A stretch of 64,000 nucleotides of DNA. Origin: Paulinella micropora (Eukaryota > Cercozoa > Imbricatea > Euglyphida > Paulinellidae). Of this stretch, positions 11,561 through 22,288 are shown in pieces. Every line of letters starts with the position of its first letter. Positions within the stretch are counted from its first letter, which is position 1. The notes under the pieces were generated by a model. It was given only the letters and a program-made list of their open reading frames with translations. It did not search any database and was not told where the DNA came from. Location of the stretch: the NCBI GenBank assembly GCA_019918135.1, contig WBZZ01006573.1, forward strand, positions 757,501 through 821,500, written 5' to 3'. The translations under genes and the position numbers were made by a program.

Positions 11561-11830
11561 TCAAATATATGTATCAAAATGTCCATACCCATTCTGTGCT
11601 TTTAATTTTTCCGCTTCTTCTTCTTTTAAGTCTGTGTAGCCACTGGCGAATTTAAATTTAATACCTTTCGCCCGCTCCATTAAAAACCTCATACTATGCC
11701 AACCGCACGTGTCTGAGGTGTTTGATTGTTGTTTTACTTGATTAGCCTTCATTAATAAATAACTATCGGGGTGGCTTTTTTCTATTAGTCTTTTCATTTG
11801 TTGTTGAAAGTCTTCAGTCGGCTCGCCCCC
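11561..11830 (-). pseudogene. adenain-type maturation protease, 5' truncated
   Basis: About 90 codons survive, reading leftwards from about 11830 to the stop at 11561. SDTCGWHSMRFLMERAKG carries the nucleophilic Cys motif (C-G-W/Y-H) of the adenovirus/Ulp1-like cysteine proteases that process virion proteins in Polintons, virophages and NCLDV. The upstream half, which should carry the catalytic His and Asn/Asp, is missing. The frame runs instead into a GC-rich repeat that has a second copy at about 14150. The junction near 11830 therefore marks a truncation or insertion breakpoint of the viral block. Confidence 0.75.
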
Positions 11831-12640
11831 ATACAAAACAGCACGATTTAGCGTCAAGTGAACGGGCCGCTCCGGCCTCTTTCCGCGGGGTAACATAAAT
11901 AAAATGTTTTCCCGCGGAAAAAACTGCGCGCCAATTTTTTTTTTTGGCGCAAATGACAAGTTTTCATATCCCCCCCCCCTCCCCCCTTCGGAGGGAAGAG
12001 GGAGCGGGAGGAGAAGAGGGAGCGGGAGAGAACGGGGAGTAGGAGGAGCGGGGGAGAGAAAGGGGAAGGGGGAGATAAGGGGGGCGCCTTCCCCCCCCCC
12101 CACTTCCCCTCCCTCCGTCCCTTCCCCCTTCCCTTTCCTTTTTCGAATGAAATTGTCGCCAAATCGTCTGTGCGTGTGTGTTTTCCCGCGAAAAAAAGTG
12201 CGCGCCAAAATTTTTTGTTGTTGGGCAAATGACAAGTTTTTCGTACCCCTCCCCCCTCCCCTTCGAGGGGAAAGAGGGAGCGGGAAGAAAAAGGGAGGGG
12301 GGAGAACGGGGAGCAGAAGAGAGAAGGGGAGGGGGGGGGGGAGGACGGGGGCGGGGGTGGGGGGGGAGCGGGGGAGAGGAAGGGGAAGGGGAAGAGAAGG
12401 GAGGAGGGGGCGCCTCCCCCCCCCCCTCTTCTTTCTCTCTCTTCCCCCTCCCTGCTCCTTCCCCGCTCCCTCTCCCCTTTCCCTTGCCTCTGCCTTTCTC
12501 ATACATTTCTTTGCAAAGTGGACTTTTTCTCTTTCCCGTTTCTAATTAAATTTGTCGCCAAATTATCTTGTGTGTGTTTCCCAGGAAAACCTACCGGCCC
12601 CCTTTTCGGAGAGGGAAGGGGGTAGGGCGCGCCAAGAAAA
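11831..12640. repeat. GC-rich dispersed repeat with internal tandem copies
   Basis: A module reading 'acagcacgatttagcg' then 'gggccgctccggcctc' then 'ttttcccgcggaaaaa' then 'gcgcgccaa-T-run' then 'caaatgacaagtttt' is followed by long G/C-only tracts. Part of it repeats within the block at about 12180 and again at 14150-14640. Long open frames on both strands here are by-products of low-complexity sequence. No gene is supported. Confidence 0.7.
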
Positions 12641-13767
12641 TGCAAAATATGCTGAATTAAAGGTCGACAAAGTCTTGCACTTGGCACTGCGAAGTAGGAG
12701 AGGGAGAAGGAAGAGGCAGGTGAGGAGGAAGCGCGGATCCGGATTGTCTTAGTTCCCCCATCTGAAAATCAGGAAGGGGAGGGGTGGGGGCGCCAAGAAA
12801 GTGAAAATTTTTTTAATTAAAGACTCGACAAAGTCGTACACTTGGCACTGAAAACTAGGAGATTGAGAGGGACGGGGGGGGCTTAGTGGAGGCGTTTCAT
12901 GTTTTTTTTGTAGCTTCTGCGCCCTTCCCCTCCCCCTTCCCCTGTTCTTTGAGCCCCCCGGGCTCAGGGGGCTCAGGTGGAAAAAAGAAAAAAAAAGCGG
13001 GGGGGAGGGGGCGCCCCCCCCCCCCTCCTCTGCGGTCTCCAAAAAAGTTTATCTATTTTGGCTCCCTTTCTGAAGCCACAAATTTAACCTAGTCACTTTG
13101 TGACCAGGTACAGGCATGGCCCTGCTCTTGGCTTTATGGGCCCTGTCTTGACTACAAACTCCGTCTAAGTCCGGGGGGCAAAACCCCCCGTGCCCCCCCC
13201 CCCTCCTTCTTTCCATTCCAACCCTCGGCAGTGGGCTGAAGGGAGGCTCGAGGGGCTTTGCCCCAAGCTCTGAGGAACGAGGGGGGTGTGCCGCGTGCTG
13301 CCCTTTCTCTTTCCCAGCTGCCTGCCGGTCTCTGGGAGGTTCACACTTCTCAAGATTTCAATCTGATCCGGTCCCTCTCCCGTTCCCTGTTTTCAGACAG
13401 GGAAGACTACGACAATTCGCGCTTCTCCCCCTCCTCCAGCATTTTCCCTATTTCTCTCTTAGTTCTCGGTTCCAAGTGTAGAATCAAGCTTTGTCAAGGA
13501 TTTTTTGTCATTAAATTTTTTTTGTTCAACTCAAGAGGGTGTGAGGGGGGGGGGGGGGTTTGAAAAGGGCCTCCCCCTCTTTTATCCTTCCCCGCCGTCA
13601 CCCCGACCCCCTTCACGCACATCTGGCCCCCGCCCTCCTCTTCCTTCTTCGGTCTCTGAAATAAGATCCACCGCGCTGAACATGTGTAGTTAGGTACATT
13701 CTTTTAAAACCCCTCCCCTGCCTGTCCCCCCTCTTCCCCTTTCCCTCGGTGTGAATGTCTTGGCTAA
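12640..13767. repeat. G/C-rich low-complexity stretch with short dispersed motif copies
   Basis: Two inverted copies (near 12650-12700 and 12805-12865) and one diverged direct copy (near 13455-13520) of a ~50-bp motif occur here. Read on the sense strand of the motif: agtgccaagtg, then gactttgtcg, then a ttttaattaaa palindrome. Further copies are at about 14055-14110 and 14645-14695. The rest is homopolymeric C or G tracts and unique GC-rich DNA. No gene is supported. Confidence 0.55.
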
Positions 13768-14070
13768 AAAAAGAGTCTTAGTAGTCGAGGGGCGTCGGCG
13801 AGCCTGACGAGCATCATCAGCGCTCGTTGCGCACGGGGCGGAGCTTTGTCTGAACATATTCGGCACAGGCGCGACTTCCGTCCAAAGAAAGAGAAGCCTT
13901 TGCGCAGCCTGGCCACGGGCGCGCCGGCAGAGATTGATCTCCTCAATCGACAACGAGGCCAGCCAGAAGTAGAAGAAGTAGAACTGTTGAAGGCAGGTCA
14001 GGTTGAGGCTGTCGCTGTCGCAGCGCCGGACAAGGTCGCTGCTCCCCCCGGCACGTCGAGTCAGTGCTAA
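13768..14070 (+). CDS. hypothetical small charged protein (uncertain)
   Basis: An open frame of about 100 codons without an ATG runs to the stop at 14068-14070. The C-terminal 75 residues are rich in Arg/Lys then Glu/Val (RHRRDFRPKKEKPLRSL, later QPEVEEVELLKAGQVEAVAV). The stop is followed within 25 bp by gcttttaattaaaaaaac, an AT-rich palindrome that also follows other genes here. No family was recognised. It may be the end of a 5'-truncated gene. Confidence 0.3.
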   Translation, partial: KKSLSSRGASASLTSIISARCARGGALSEHIRHRRDFRPKKEKPLRSLATGAPAEIDLLNRQRGQPEVEEVELLKAGQVEAVAVAAPDKVAAPPGTSSQC

Positions 14071-14139
14071 TTGTAAGACTTTGCCGAGCTTTTAATTAAA
14101 AAAACTTTCTTTCTTTTGCACTCTTTCCCGGCCTTATCA

Positions 14140-14645
14140 TGCGCCCCATACAAAACAGCACGATTTAGCGCCAAATGAACGGGCCGCTCCGGCCTCTTTC
14201 CGCGGGGCTCGCGGGAAATCAAGTGTTTTCCCGCGGAAAAAAAACCGCGCGCCAATTATTTTTTTTTTGTTGCGCAAATGACAAGTTTTCATATCTCCCC
14301 CTCCACCCCCCCTCCCCCTTCGGGGGGGAAGAGGGAGCGGGAGGAGAAGGGGGAGCGGGAGGAAAAGGGGGAGGGGGAGTAGGAGGAGCGGGGGAAAGAA
14401 AGGGGGAGGGGGAGATAAGGGGGGCACCTTCCCCCCCCCCTCCCTCCTTCCCCCTCCCTTCTCCTTCCCCGCTCCCCTCTCCCCCTTCCCTTCCCTCTGC
14501 CTTTCTCATACATTTCTTTGCGAAGTGGACTCTTTCTCTTTCCCGTTTCTCGAATGAAACTTGTCGCCACATTGTCTTGTGTGTGTTTCCCCGGAAAAAC
14601 TACCGCGCCCCCTCCCCATCCCTGTCTCTGTTCTCAATCTCTTAG
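14140..14645. repeat. second copy of the 11.8-kb GC-rich repeat
   Basis: From 'ccccatacaaaacagcacg' onwards the sequence parallels 11826-12560: same ordered modules, same G/C-only tracts, same 'tcatacatttctttgc' and 'cttgtgtgtgtttccc' near the end. The second copy lacks the internal duplication. It ends at a copy of the TTTTAATTAAA motif that terminates the neighbouring leftward gene. Confidence 0.7.
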
Positions 14646-14682
14646 TTTTCAGTGCCAAGTGGACGACTTTGTCGGGTTTTAA

Positions 14683-15877
14683 TTAAAAAGACTTTTTTTT
14701 CTTTCTTCCGATTAAGGACGCGATTCTCTGTGATGCAGTCGACCGGTCTGCGGCGCTGTGGGGTGCTGCTTTAATGTCTTCTCTGAGAGATTTTTTTTCT
14801 CCCTCCGACATATCCAAGTCCATTGTAGGAAAGGGTTGCTTTCCTGGCGGAGGGTATGGCGGGGGTTTGGAACGTTTGAGACGGGACGCGCGGCGGGGCC
14901 CTGTGGCGCCGGCAGGGCCGTTGTTGCTGCTGTCTTTCCCGAATTTGTTTGGTATCTCTTTTCGGGTCTGGTCTATCTGTTCTGGAATTAAGCCAACCAA
15001 GGGAATTAGGTTGCCACCTTGTGCGGGGACGGAATTCCGCGCTCCCAACGCCGACGCCGAGGGCTGCTCTGCAGGCGGCGATTGAGGGGTATGTATGTTT
15101 GGCGGAGGGTTGGGAGGAGGTCTGGAGACGTTTAAACGGCGTGCGCCGGTGTTGCTGTCGCCTTTTTCAGATTTCTTTTTTGCCAAGACCTGCGTGGCAG
15201 GCCGCGGTCGTTGCCAAAAGTGGACGACGGCGTTTTTCTGTTCTGGACGCTGACTCTGCGGGGCTTTGGGGGGGAGGGGCACTGGCTCCGAAGGGTAGGC
15301 AACGCGATCAGGAGCCCACGCCTGTTGCTGCGGCGGCTGTGTCTGTTTTATCTGTGGCGGCCGTGGCTGGGGCTGCAATCGATACCACACAATTACGTAT
15401 GCTATTATTTTGGCCTTCAGCTCTCCCGCCTGAGTAGGCCTTTGAGAGTCTCTTGGAATATTGGCAAACTCAGCTCTTCCAGCAGAAACGTTTCAGGATT
15501 ATTGTACTTGTTTACAAGCCCTACTACATAGCCCGTCTGGAGCTGGACAGACTTTCCAACCCGGTGGCTGTGAGAAAAGCGCTTCACTGGCTTTTCTCCC
15601 CAAGCTCTCAGACGCCACAACTGCGTAGCCAGACCAAACAAAACTCCTTTCGACACAATCAACGCACCTGTCCATATACCTTCGATATCTTGTTTGACCA
15701 CGATATCTCAGCGCCTTGGTAAAGCTCGTCCCAACATGCAAAGCTGGCATAGAGTTTGGCTACTTTCGATCTAGATAAGTCAGCAGCACGTATAGAATCG
15801 GATGCGACAGAGAGTGGCGGGGTTGCATGAAGTAAATAGTTGGCCCGTTGGCTTAGTAATTCGCACTTTGGTAACAC
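14683..15877 (-). pseudogene. unknown protein with Pro-rich basic C-terminus, frameshifted
   Basis: The leftward coding signal starts near 15877 (LYASFACWDELYQGAEI) and shifts frame near 15700 into a well-composed stretch ending at 15417 (GIWTGALIVSKGVLFGLATQ). After a short break it resumes at about 15390 as a 235-codon Pro/Lys-rich segment that ends RKKKKSF at 14683. The last part has PPPNPPPN and PPPYPPPG motifs and a basic end like a nuclear localisation signal. The stop lies inside a TTTTTAATTAAAA palindrome. No family was recognised. Linking the pieces into one gene is inferred from strand, spacing and composition. Confidence 0.4.
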
Positions 15878-16175
15878 AACGTCTTACCTAAAAATGTTGT
15901 CTTGTCTTGCCAAACACTCAAACTTTTTTTCGTACTCTAGCAAAGCTTTTTCCTCAGCTTGGTACATTTGCTAGACAAACAAGTTTACAATTAGGGTGCA
16001 AAAACAACTTGGCAGTGTCTCGGGGAAGGGAGGGGAAGAGATGGGAAGGGAGGAGGGGGGAGGGGAGAAAGATGTGAGGAGGGGGCTTGGTAAACTTTGG
16101 TGGAAAATTTTTTATTACAAGTTTTTCTTTCTTGCCTGCGCGGGCATTGTCCCCAGCGCCTTGAGCAAGTCTGCC
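15878..16175. other. intergenic, GA-rich
   Basis: Contains an A/T-rich part followed by a G/A-rich tract around 16015-16085. No gene or RNA feature was recognised. Confidence 0.4.
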
Positions 16176-17762
16176 TTAGCTCTCTCTCGAGGCAGAGCCA
16201 GTCTGTTTGTAAGTAAAAACTATTTCTAGTACTCGTTCGGCCGTGGACGGACCGGGGCCGGAGGTCGGGGCGAGAGCGTCGAGCGTCCTAGTAAAATTTC
16301 CCGGGGCCGGTCTGACGAGGCAGGCTAAGTAACATTGCAGCTGGTGTTCTTGCTTGACTAGTGACCAGATTTCACGCGGCCAGGCCAGAGGTAGCGCGCC
16401 GCCCCCCGGCGCTGCCGATTTGCTTTCAGTGACTCTGGTCTGGCAGGCTGCGCCAGCAAGCAAAACCACCTGATAGGGGCTGGCCGCTTTCCCAGGCGTC
16501 GGGAATTCGCTGGAGTGCAGAGAGGCCCGCGAGCCTACGGGCAGGTCCGTCAGATGGGCCGTGTGCGGCTCCCACACGTGACCTAGCGCCGCGTAGCAAG
16601 CCAGCTTTCCCACTTGCCCCAGCAGCCCCGCCAAGCCAGAAAGGAGCTGCATGTCCTGGGGGTGGGCAACCCGGCCCTGGCTGTTCCACTCGAGTTGCAG
16701 TGACAGTGCCTTGCCCGGCAGGTGGCGGGACGCAAGCTGGGCGCGAGCCGCCCGGGCCAGGCGCGCCATGGTTTCTTGAACCCTGACCAGGCGGGCTTCC
16801 TGTACTTCTTGCCAGGGCACCCACCCCGGGGCCGCCAGGCACGCCCTAGTGCAGCCGGGCGGAATCGTCGCTTGCACGTCCTGCCAACTGCTCATTCGAG
16901 TCTTGGTCTGGTAGGCCTGGGGTGTAAGCCGACGGTAGACTCCTAGCCAAGGGCGGGTTCCGGGGCTGTAGCGCACGTAGAAAAGGCTATTCAGCCTCAC
17001 TGTGACCTCCGTGCGTTCGTACCAGACCGCATCCCGCGGCGGGCCCGCGGCAAACCCCGCTTCGGAGTCCCATTGTTCCGGCAAGCAAGTGCCCCGAGCC
17101 TGGGGCACCCAGAACCTGTCTTGTTCTCGGTAGCTTCGACCTGCGTACACAATCACTTCCGGCCACCAACTTAGCGTTATGAGCAGCGGCAGCGCCGAGC
17201 CAGCCCCTCGCCGCAGCCCGGACAGACGTCCCTGTCGCGGGGGGCCGTACTTTTAGTGATCCCCCGCCCCCCCAACAGGGCCTGCCGCAGCTCTTCTAAA
17301 ACTGTATAGCCCCCTCCCTGGCGCACACCTCCTCCTCTTTCTCGGTGCTCTGTTTGCCTAGGGGCAAGTGGGGAGGCCACGGCGCACAGCCCCCCCGCCG
17401 GGGCCGCCGACCCTGCGCACCCCGCGCAAAAAAACCACGGCCTAAACCATGCAAAGTTTCCCAGCAAGCTAGGTAGCTTTTCTTCACACTTGTGATTTAG
17501 CCTAACAAACTGTGATTTCTTGTGTGTGTCTTTAGCTTCGACATCCAGGTTGCGCACCGCTTCGTAGTTATTATCTTGCAGGTTATCGATTTCGCTCCAG
17601 TCTTTTTGCTGGTAGATGAAGGGTTCGGGCTTGCTAATGTACGGCAGCCCCAACAAGTAAAGGAAGAGGTGCCAGAAACGACATTGGGGCACGGCTCCCT
17701 CCGCCCGCGCTCATCGTCCTTTACGGTTCTGTAGTAGTTGAGGTGGGCTCGATAGCCACGGT
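16176..17762 (-). pseudogene. 3' part of an unknown gene split by a transposon
   Basis: This is the downstream part of the gene whose upstream part lies at 28629-30092. The coding signal enters at 17762 in the same frame as the upstream part (VYRGYRAHLNYYRTVKDD). It shifts near 17690 (LLGLPYISKPEPFIYQQKDW) and again near 17200 (LLITLSWWPEVIVYAGRSYR), then runs open to a stop at 16176. The last 326 codons are uninterrupted and of mixed composition, with no recognisable domain. Both parts together would give about 1,000 residues. The two shifts mean it is either decayed or mis-assembled in GC-rich tracts. Confidence 0.6.
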
Positions 17763-17766
17763 AAAC
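17763..17766. repeat. target-site duplication AAAC (left copy)
   Basis: AAAC directly precedes the left terminal inverted repeat, and the same four bases directly follow the right one at 28629-28632. Removing the element and one copy restores an open frame in the split host gene, which supports these boundaries. Confidence 0.75.
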
Positions 17767-17930
17767 AACAAGTGATTCGGCCAAATGTGGGGTATCAATT
17801 TTTCCGAAATTGTCCTACAGGTGATTTTGCACTTTTTGATTCAGACATTGAAAATGTGTTTTATTTAGTAAAAATAATCTTGAATAAGCTTAATAACGTA
17901 TTAAAAATGATTTGCCAGTTATATTAAAGC
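17767..17930 (+). repeat. left terminal inverted repeat
   Basis: About 165 bp. The outer ~140 bp match the reverse complement of 28487-28628 with only a few differences; the inner ~25 bp are weaker. It starts AACAAGTGATTCGGCC and includes 'gtgattttgcactttttg'. Confidence 0.92.
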
Positions 17931-18120
17931 TAAATTGTGTCAATACATTGACTGATCCAGACACCTGCTGTGAGGGGGGGGGGGGGTGGGGGGGGCCGGG
18001 GGGGGGGGGAGGCACCGGGAGGAGTAAAAAAAGAGAATACATTTTAATCACACAATACATTCTTTTTATTTTTCAAATAAATCTAATTTTTAGTATTTTT
18101 GAGAAACTTCAACGCTCAAC

Positions 18121-19949
18121 TTACTGATTTTTGAGTGCCATAGCCGCAAGTGCAAAATCATAATAATTATAGCCGGGTGAGCTGTTGGGTGGGAATGGAT
18201 AGATACCGCGAGTGGCTGTGTTTTGCATAGCCTGCTGTGCAGCTCTCTCCTCTTTCTTCTTCTTCTTCTTCTTCTTCTTTTTCTTCTTCTCTTTCTTCGT
18301 CTGTTCTTCTTCCTCTGACTCACTACTACTAGAGCTATCACTAGTACTAGTGCTATCGTCACTGTCTGAGTCACTGGAGCTGTCTTTCTTCTTCTTTTTC
18401 TTCTTCTTTTTCTTCTTTTTCTTCTTTTCTTTGCCTTTTTCTTCCTCAGAGCCTTGCGTCTCCTTATCCTTCTCTGTTTCTCCATTGTTCTTTCCTTTAC
18501 CTTCCTTCCCTGCTTCTTTCTTTTCATACTGTTTCAAAAGCTTCTCCATGTTCTCATTCATTTTGCTACTATGTTCTTTCATTGCCTCCTTCAAAATCGC
18601 TTGCAAAGAGGCTTCGGAGACACCACTAGTACTACACTACATATGTATCATTAATTAGAAGACAACATAACAGCTGCAGAGTGAGAACAGACCTGGTTGG
18701 CTTGCTCAAGTTTCTCCTCGGCTTCCGATTCCTCGTCCGGAGGCGTGGAGGGCTGCTCCTTCTTGCCCTTTTTCACCTTCTTCTGCTTCACCTTCTGCTT
18801 TGCCTTCAAATTTTTCTTCTTTTTTGTATTCTCCTCGACTATAACCTCATCTTCACTAGTTTCACCCTCCTGATCCTCTGGTTCAGGCGCAGTGTCACTG
18901 CTACCTAGTATCAAACAATAAAATTCATAAGAGAACTGTGTTACATAGAACACTGTTGACGCAAAGAACCTGGTGTAAATTTCCTTGGCCTTTTGGTCCG
19001 GCGATCAGAAGAGCGCAAAGGTTTGTAGCCTTGCTCTACTGCTGCTCTGTTCCTCTATCACACCATAAAAATGAAGAGCTAAAAAAGCAGCAATAAATAA
19101 AGCTAAAGCCCTTTGCGCAATAATTGCATACCTTAGCCTTGCCTGCCAACTCCTTAACTAGCAAAGCCTTCCATCTGTATCTTCGAAGAATGGGGGGGGG
19201 GGGGGGGGGATTCGTAGGATCCCCAACATATGGAAGGAAAAAGGTCAACACGTCTTCAATATAGTTCCGCTTGTGAGGGGGGTGACACAAGCTATGAGCA
19301 AGATTCAACAATTTTGGGCACATGAGTTGAAGAAACTCAGTGTCGGTCTTGCCGTCCAAATCAGCATCCATTCCCCGCAACACTGCGATCCACTTCTTCG
19401 TTCCGACACCTGCAATAACAACCAATCATGGGTGAAAATGACAAAACATTCGTACCATTTTCATTAGCTTCGGGTTTCTTTTCTTCCAGCCCACTGGAAA
19501 CTCAAGGATCATCCTATAGCAAATTATTGTTGTTTTTTTAAGAAAAAAAAATCAATCAAAACCCAGGCGCAGGCCACACATCGTTTTCGCGAGTCTCAAT
19601 CTGCCTTTGGGGGGCCAATATCAAGCCTGCTCTTGTGGTCAGCCTGACGTCGGTGATGTATACCCCCTCGCGCACCTTTAATTACCCAAACATCATGTTT
19701 CTGACCCAGTGGTGACCGGGACAACAATATTAATGTAATTAATGTACCTTAGCATCGTCTGTTGTCCATGTCATGAACAACCTTAGCAATAAGCACGAAC
19801 AAACAAGTGCTTGGGGGGGGGGGGGGGGGCACTGTGGAAGGCTCTCAGTCCGACATCAAATATTAAGAAAAGAAAGAAAAGAAAGAAGATAACGAAAAAG
19901 AAAGAAAAGAAAGAAAAAGAAAGAAAGAAAGAGAAAGAAAGAAAAAAAG

Positions 19950-19980
<31 letters not shown>

Positions 19981-21834
19981 AAGAAAAGAAACAAAATTTT
20001 AAGAAAAGTTAAATAAAGAAAAGAAAAGAAAAGAAAAAAGAAAAGAAAGAAAAGAAAGAAAAAGAAAAAAGAAAGAAGAAAAGAAGAAAAAAAGAGAAGA
20101 AAAAAGAGAAAAAAAAGAAAAAAGAGAAGAAAAAAGAGAAGAAAAAAAAAGAAAAAAAAGAAAGGAAAGAAAAGGAAAGAAAAGAAAAGAAAGAAAAGAA
20201 ACAATTTGAAGATAGAAAAGAAAGAAAACGAAATAAAGAAAATAAGGAAAAGAAAGGAAAAAAAAGAAAAGAAAGAAAAGAAAGAAAAGAAAGAAAGAAA
20301 ACAAAGAAAAGAAAGAAAAAAAGAAAGAAAAGAAAGAAAAAGAAAAAAGAAAAAAGAAAAAGAAAAAGAAAAAAAGAAATTAAAAGAAAAGAAAGAAAAG
20401 AAAGAAAAGAAAGAAACAACAGACAAAAAAAGAAAGAAAGAAAGAAAAGAAAGAAAGAAAGAAAAGAAAGAAAAGAAAGAAAAGAAAGAAAAGAAAGAAA
20501 AGAAAGAAATGAAAACAAAAGAAAGAAATTTCTACAATTACATATTAATTTATTATAATTTAACATAAAAAAGAAAGAAGAACGAACCCGTCTTGGAACT
20601 TGCGGCCTTTGGAGTCCGTGTGTGCTTTCTGGTCCTCCTCGTTCTCGAATATGTATTCAAACCAACCCGGGATTTCGTAAATACGAAATTTTCCTTCTGG
20701 GACTTCTGGGACTCCTGTTTTGTTTACTCTCTCATTGCCCTTGTCCTTGTCCTTGTCCTTCTCCTTGTCCTTGTCCTTCTCCTCCTCCTTCTGCTTTCCT
20801 TTCTCCTCCTCCTCCTTGTCCTTGTCCTTGTCCTTCGTCACCTCCTCGTTCTCCTCCTCGTCCTCCTCCTCGTCCTTCTCCTCCTCGTTCTCCTCGTCAT
20901 CCTCCTCTTCCTTCCCCTTCTCCTTCTTCTTTCCCTTCTTATTCTTCTTCTCCTTCTTCTTCTTCTTCTTCGTCGTCGTCGTCTTCTTCTCCTCCTCCTT
21001 CTCCTTGTCCTTGTCCTTCGTCACCTTCTCCTCCTCCTCGTCCTCCTCGTCCTCCTCCTCCTCGTCCTCCTCGTCATCCTCCTCATCCTTCTTCTTCCCC
21101 TTCTCCTTCTTTCCCTTCTTATTCTTATTCTTCTTCTTCTCCTCCTTGTCCTCCTCCTTGTCCTTCTCCTTGTCCTTCTCCTTGTCCTTCTCCTTGTCCT
21201 TCTCCTTGTCCTTCTCCTTGTCCTCCTCCTTGTCCTTCTCCGTGTCCTTGTCATTATTCTTCTCCTTGTCCTTCTCCTTGTCCCTCTCCTTGTCCTTGTC
21301 ATTCTTCTCCTTGTCCTTCTCCTTCTTCTTTCCCTTCTTCTTTACTGGCTTCTCCTTCTCCTTCTTCTTTCCCGTCTTCTTTTCTGGCTCCTTCTCCTTC
21401 TTCTCCTTCTCCTTCTCCTTTCGCTTCTTCTTCTTTCCTGGCTCCTTCTCCTTCTCATTCTCCTTCCCTTCTCCTGTCTTTTCTTCTTCTTCTTCCTTCT
21501 TTTGTTTCTTCTTTTTATTCCCGCTACTATTATTTTCGTTTGTGTAGAAGTCTGTCTTCTTGCGATCTCTTTTCAAACGTACTACCTCGCCTTTTAGTCC
21601 ATCATCCCAACTCTTTGCATTTTCCAAGAACCCCTGTGCTGTCCAATTCCTCTTGGTCTCAACTACCACCCTCTCCAGCTGCTCGAGACCTAAGCCATCA
21701 TATTTCCTCCGCACTTCATCTGGAATTATCACATCTTCGAAATCCTCAGGCTCCGTCTGGCCGTTTATCCAAATTTTTAGAGCCCCCTTACGGTTTCTGG
21801 CAATTGCTTGCAATGTCCTGGCCTTTACAGGCAT
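18121..21834 (-). CDS. spliced Lys/Glu-rich coiled-coil-like protein of the transposon
   Basis: I infer at least four exons reading leftwards: 21834 to ~20587, ~19409 to ~19133, ~18898 to ~18693, and ~18634 to 18121. Donors read gtatgc or gtctgt and acceptors attgcag or actag. The start is the ATG at 21834. The N-terminus (LQAIARNRKGALKIWINGQ, later RRKYDGLGLEQLERVVVETK) is of normal complexity. A long Lys/Glu repeat region follows, then IPGWFEYIFENEED and a globular stretch (KKWIAVLRGMDADLDGKTDT). The C-terminus has Lys-runs, Ser/Asp-rich and KEKKKK blocks. No catalytic motif was seen. Cargo or DNA/chromatin-binding accessory protein is a guess. The 700-bp second intron is almost wholly AAAGA repeats. 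Confidence 0.6.
19859..20525. repeat. (AAAGA)n-type low-complexity tract
   Basis: About 670 bp of purine-only AAAGA/AAAG repeats on the plus strand. It sits between two exons of the leftward gene, where it reads as a pyrimidine-rich intron. Open frames made only of Lys/Glu or Phe/Ser here are artefacts. Confidence 0.9.
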
Positions 21835-22288
21835 CGCTGAGCTCTTTTCTTTCAATCTAATGTATACAGCTGTATACAAATCTACCCGCACTTTTCAAGT
21901 GCAGACGTTCGACTGCAGACCCTGAAAAAAGGCAGTAGTCGACCTTTTTGCCTCTGAAAAAATCATGGGTGGAAACGAGCTGTTGTTACATATTTTCTTT
22001 TGTTGTTTTTGCATTTCCCAGTCTCGTTGCTAGCCTCAAACCTTCTTTCCCGCTCTTTCCTGTCTGTGGAAGGAGCGGGAAAGAAAGAAATATTTTATTT
22101 CCTCAAGTACCAGAGGCATACCAAACAAAAAAAAATCTGCAGTCGGAAAATGATTTTTTGTTTCCACTTCATTCTTTTATCATGTTGCTTTGCTTTTTAT
22201 TGCTGCATAATATGTCTACATGTGTGTTGAGTGCATGTGTAAATTATTGTAAGGAAATGTATTCCCTAGAAGCCAGGAGGTGGAATTT
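21835..22288. promoter_or_regulatory. intergenic region with first hairpin copy
   Basis: Between the two diverging genes of the transposon. It contains a hairpin at 22045-22083 (arm ctttcccgctctttcc, loop 7 nt, one mismatch) related to the two further copies at 22370 and 22711. No ORF is convincing. Confidence 0.5.

Larger units (their letters stand above)
2086..11830. mobile_element. decayed Polinton-like virus (endogenous, truncated)
   Basis: This AT-rich block (distinct from the GC-rich flank) holds a protein-primed family B DNA polymerase, a GIY-YIG protein, a double-jelly-roll major capsid, a penton/minor-capsid protein and the catalytic part of an adenain-type protease. That combination is diagnostic of Polinton/Maverick elements and Polinton-like viruses. 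Replication genes run rightwards and virion genes leftwards, converging near 7.7 kb. I saw no packaging ATPase, no RVE or tyrosine integrase and no terminal inverted repeats. The right side ends inside the protease gene at a host repeat, so the element is truncated. Most genes carry stops or single-base shifts. Confidence 0.85.

Noticed and set aside
11561..12549. Long open frames (up to 313 codons) on both strands
   Set aside because: They arise from G/C- and A/G-only tracts of a repeat; only the last ~90 leftward codons (protease) are protein-like.
20593..21860. Long rightward frames rich in Leu/Ser/Pro opposite the Lys/Glu gene
   Set aside because: Antisense shadows of the CTT/CTC-rich sequence; the leftward frame has the normal-complexity N-terminus and splice sites.
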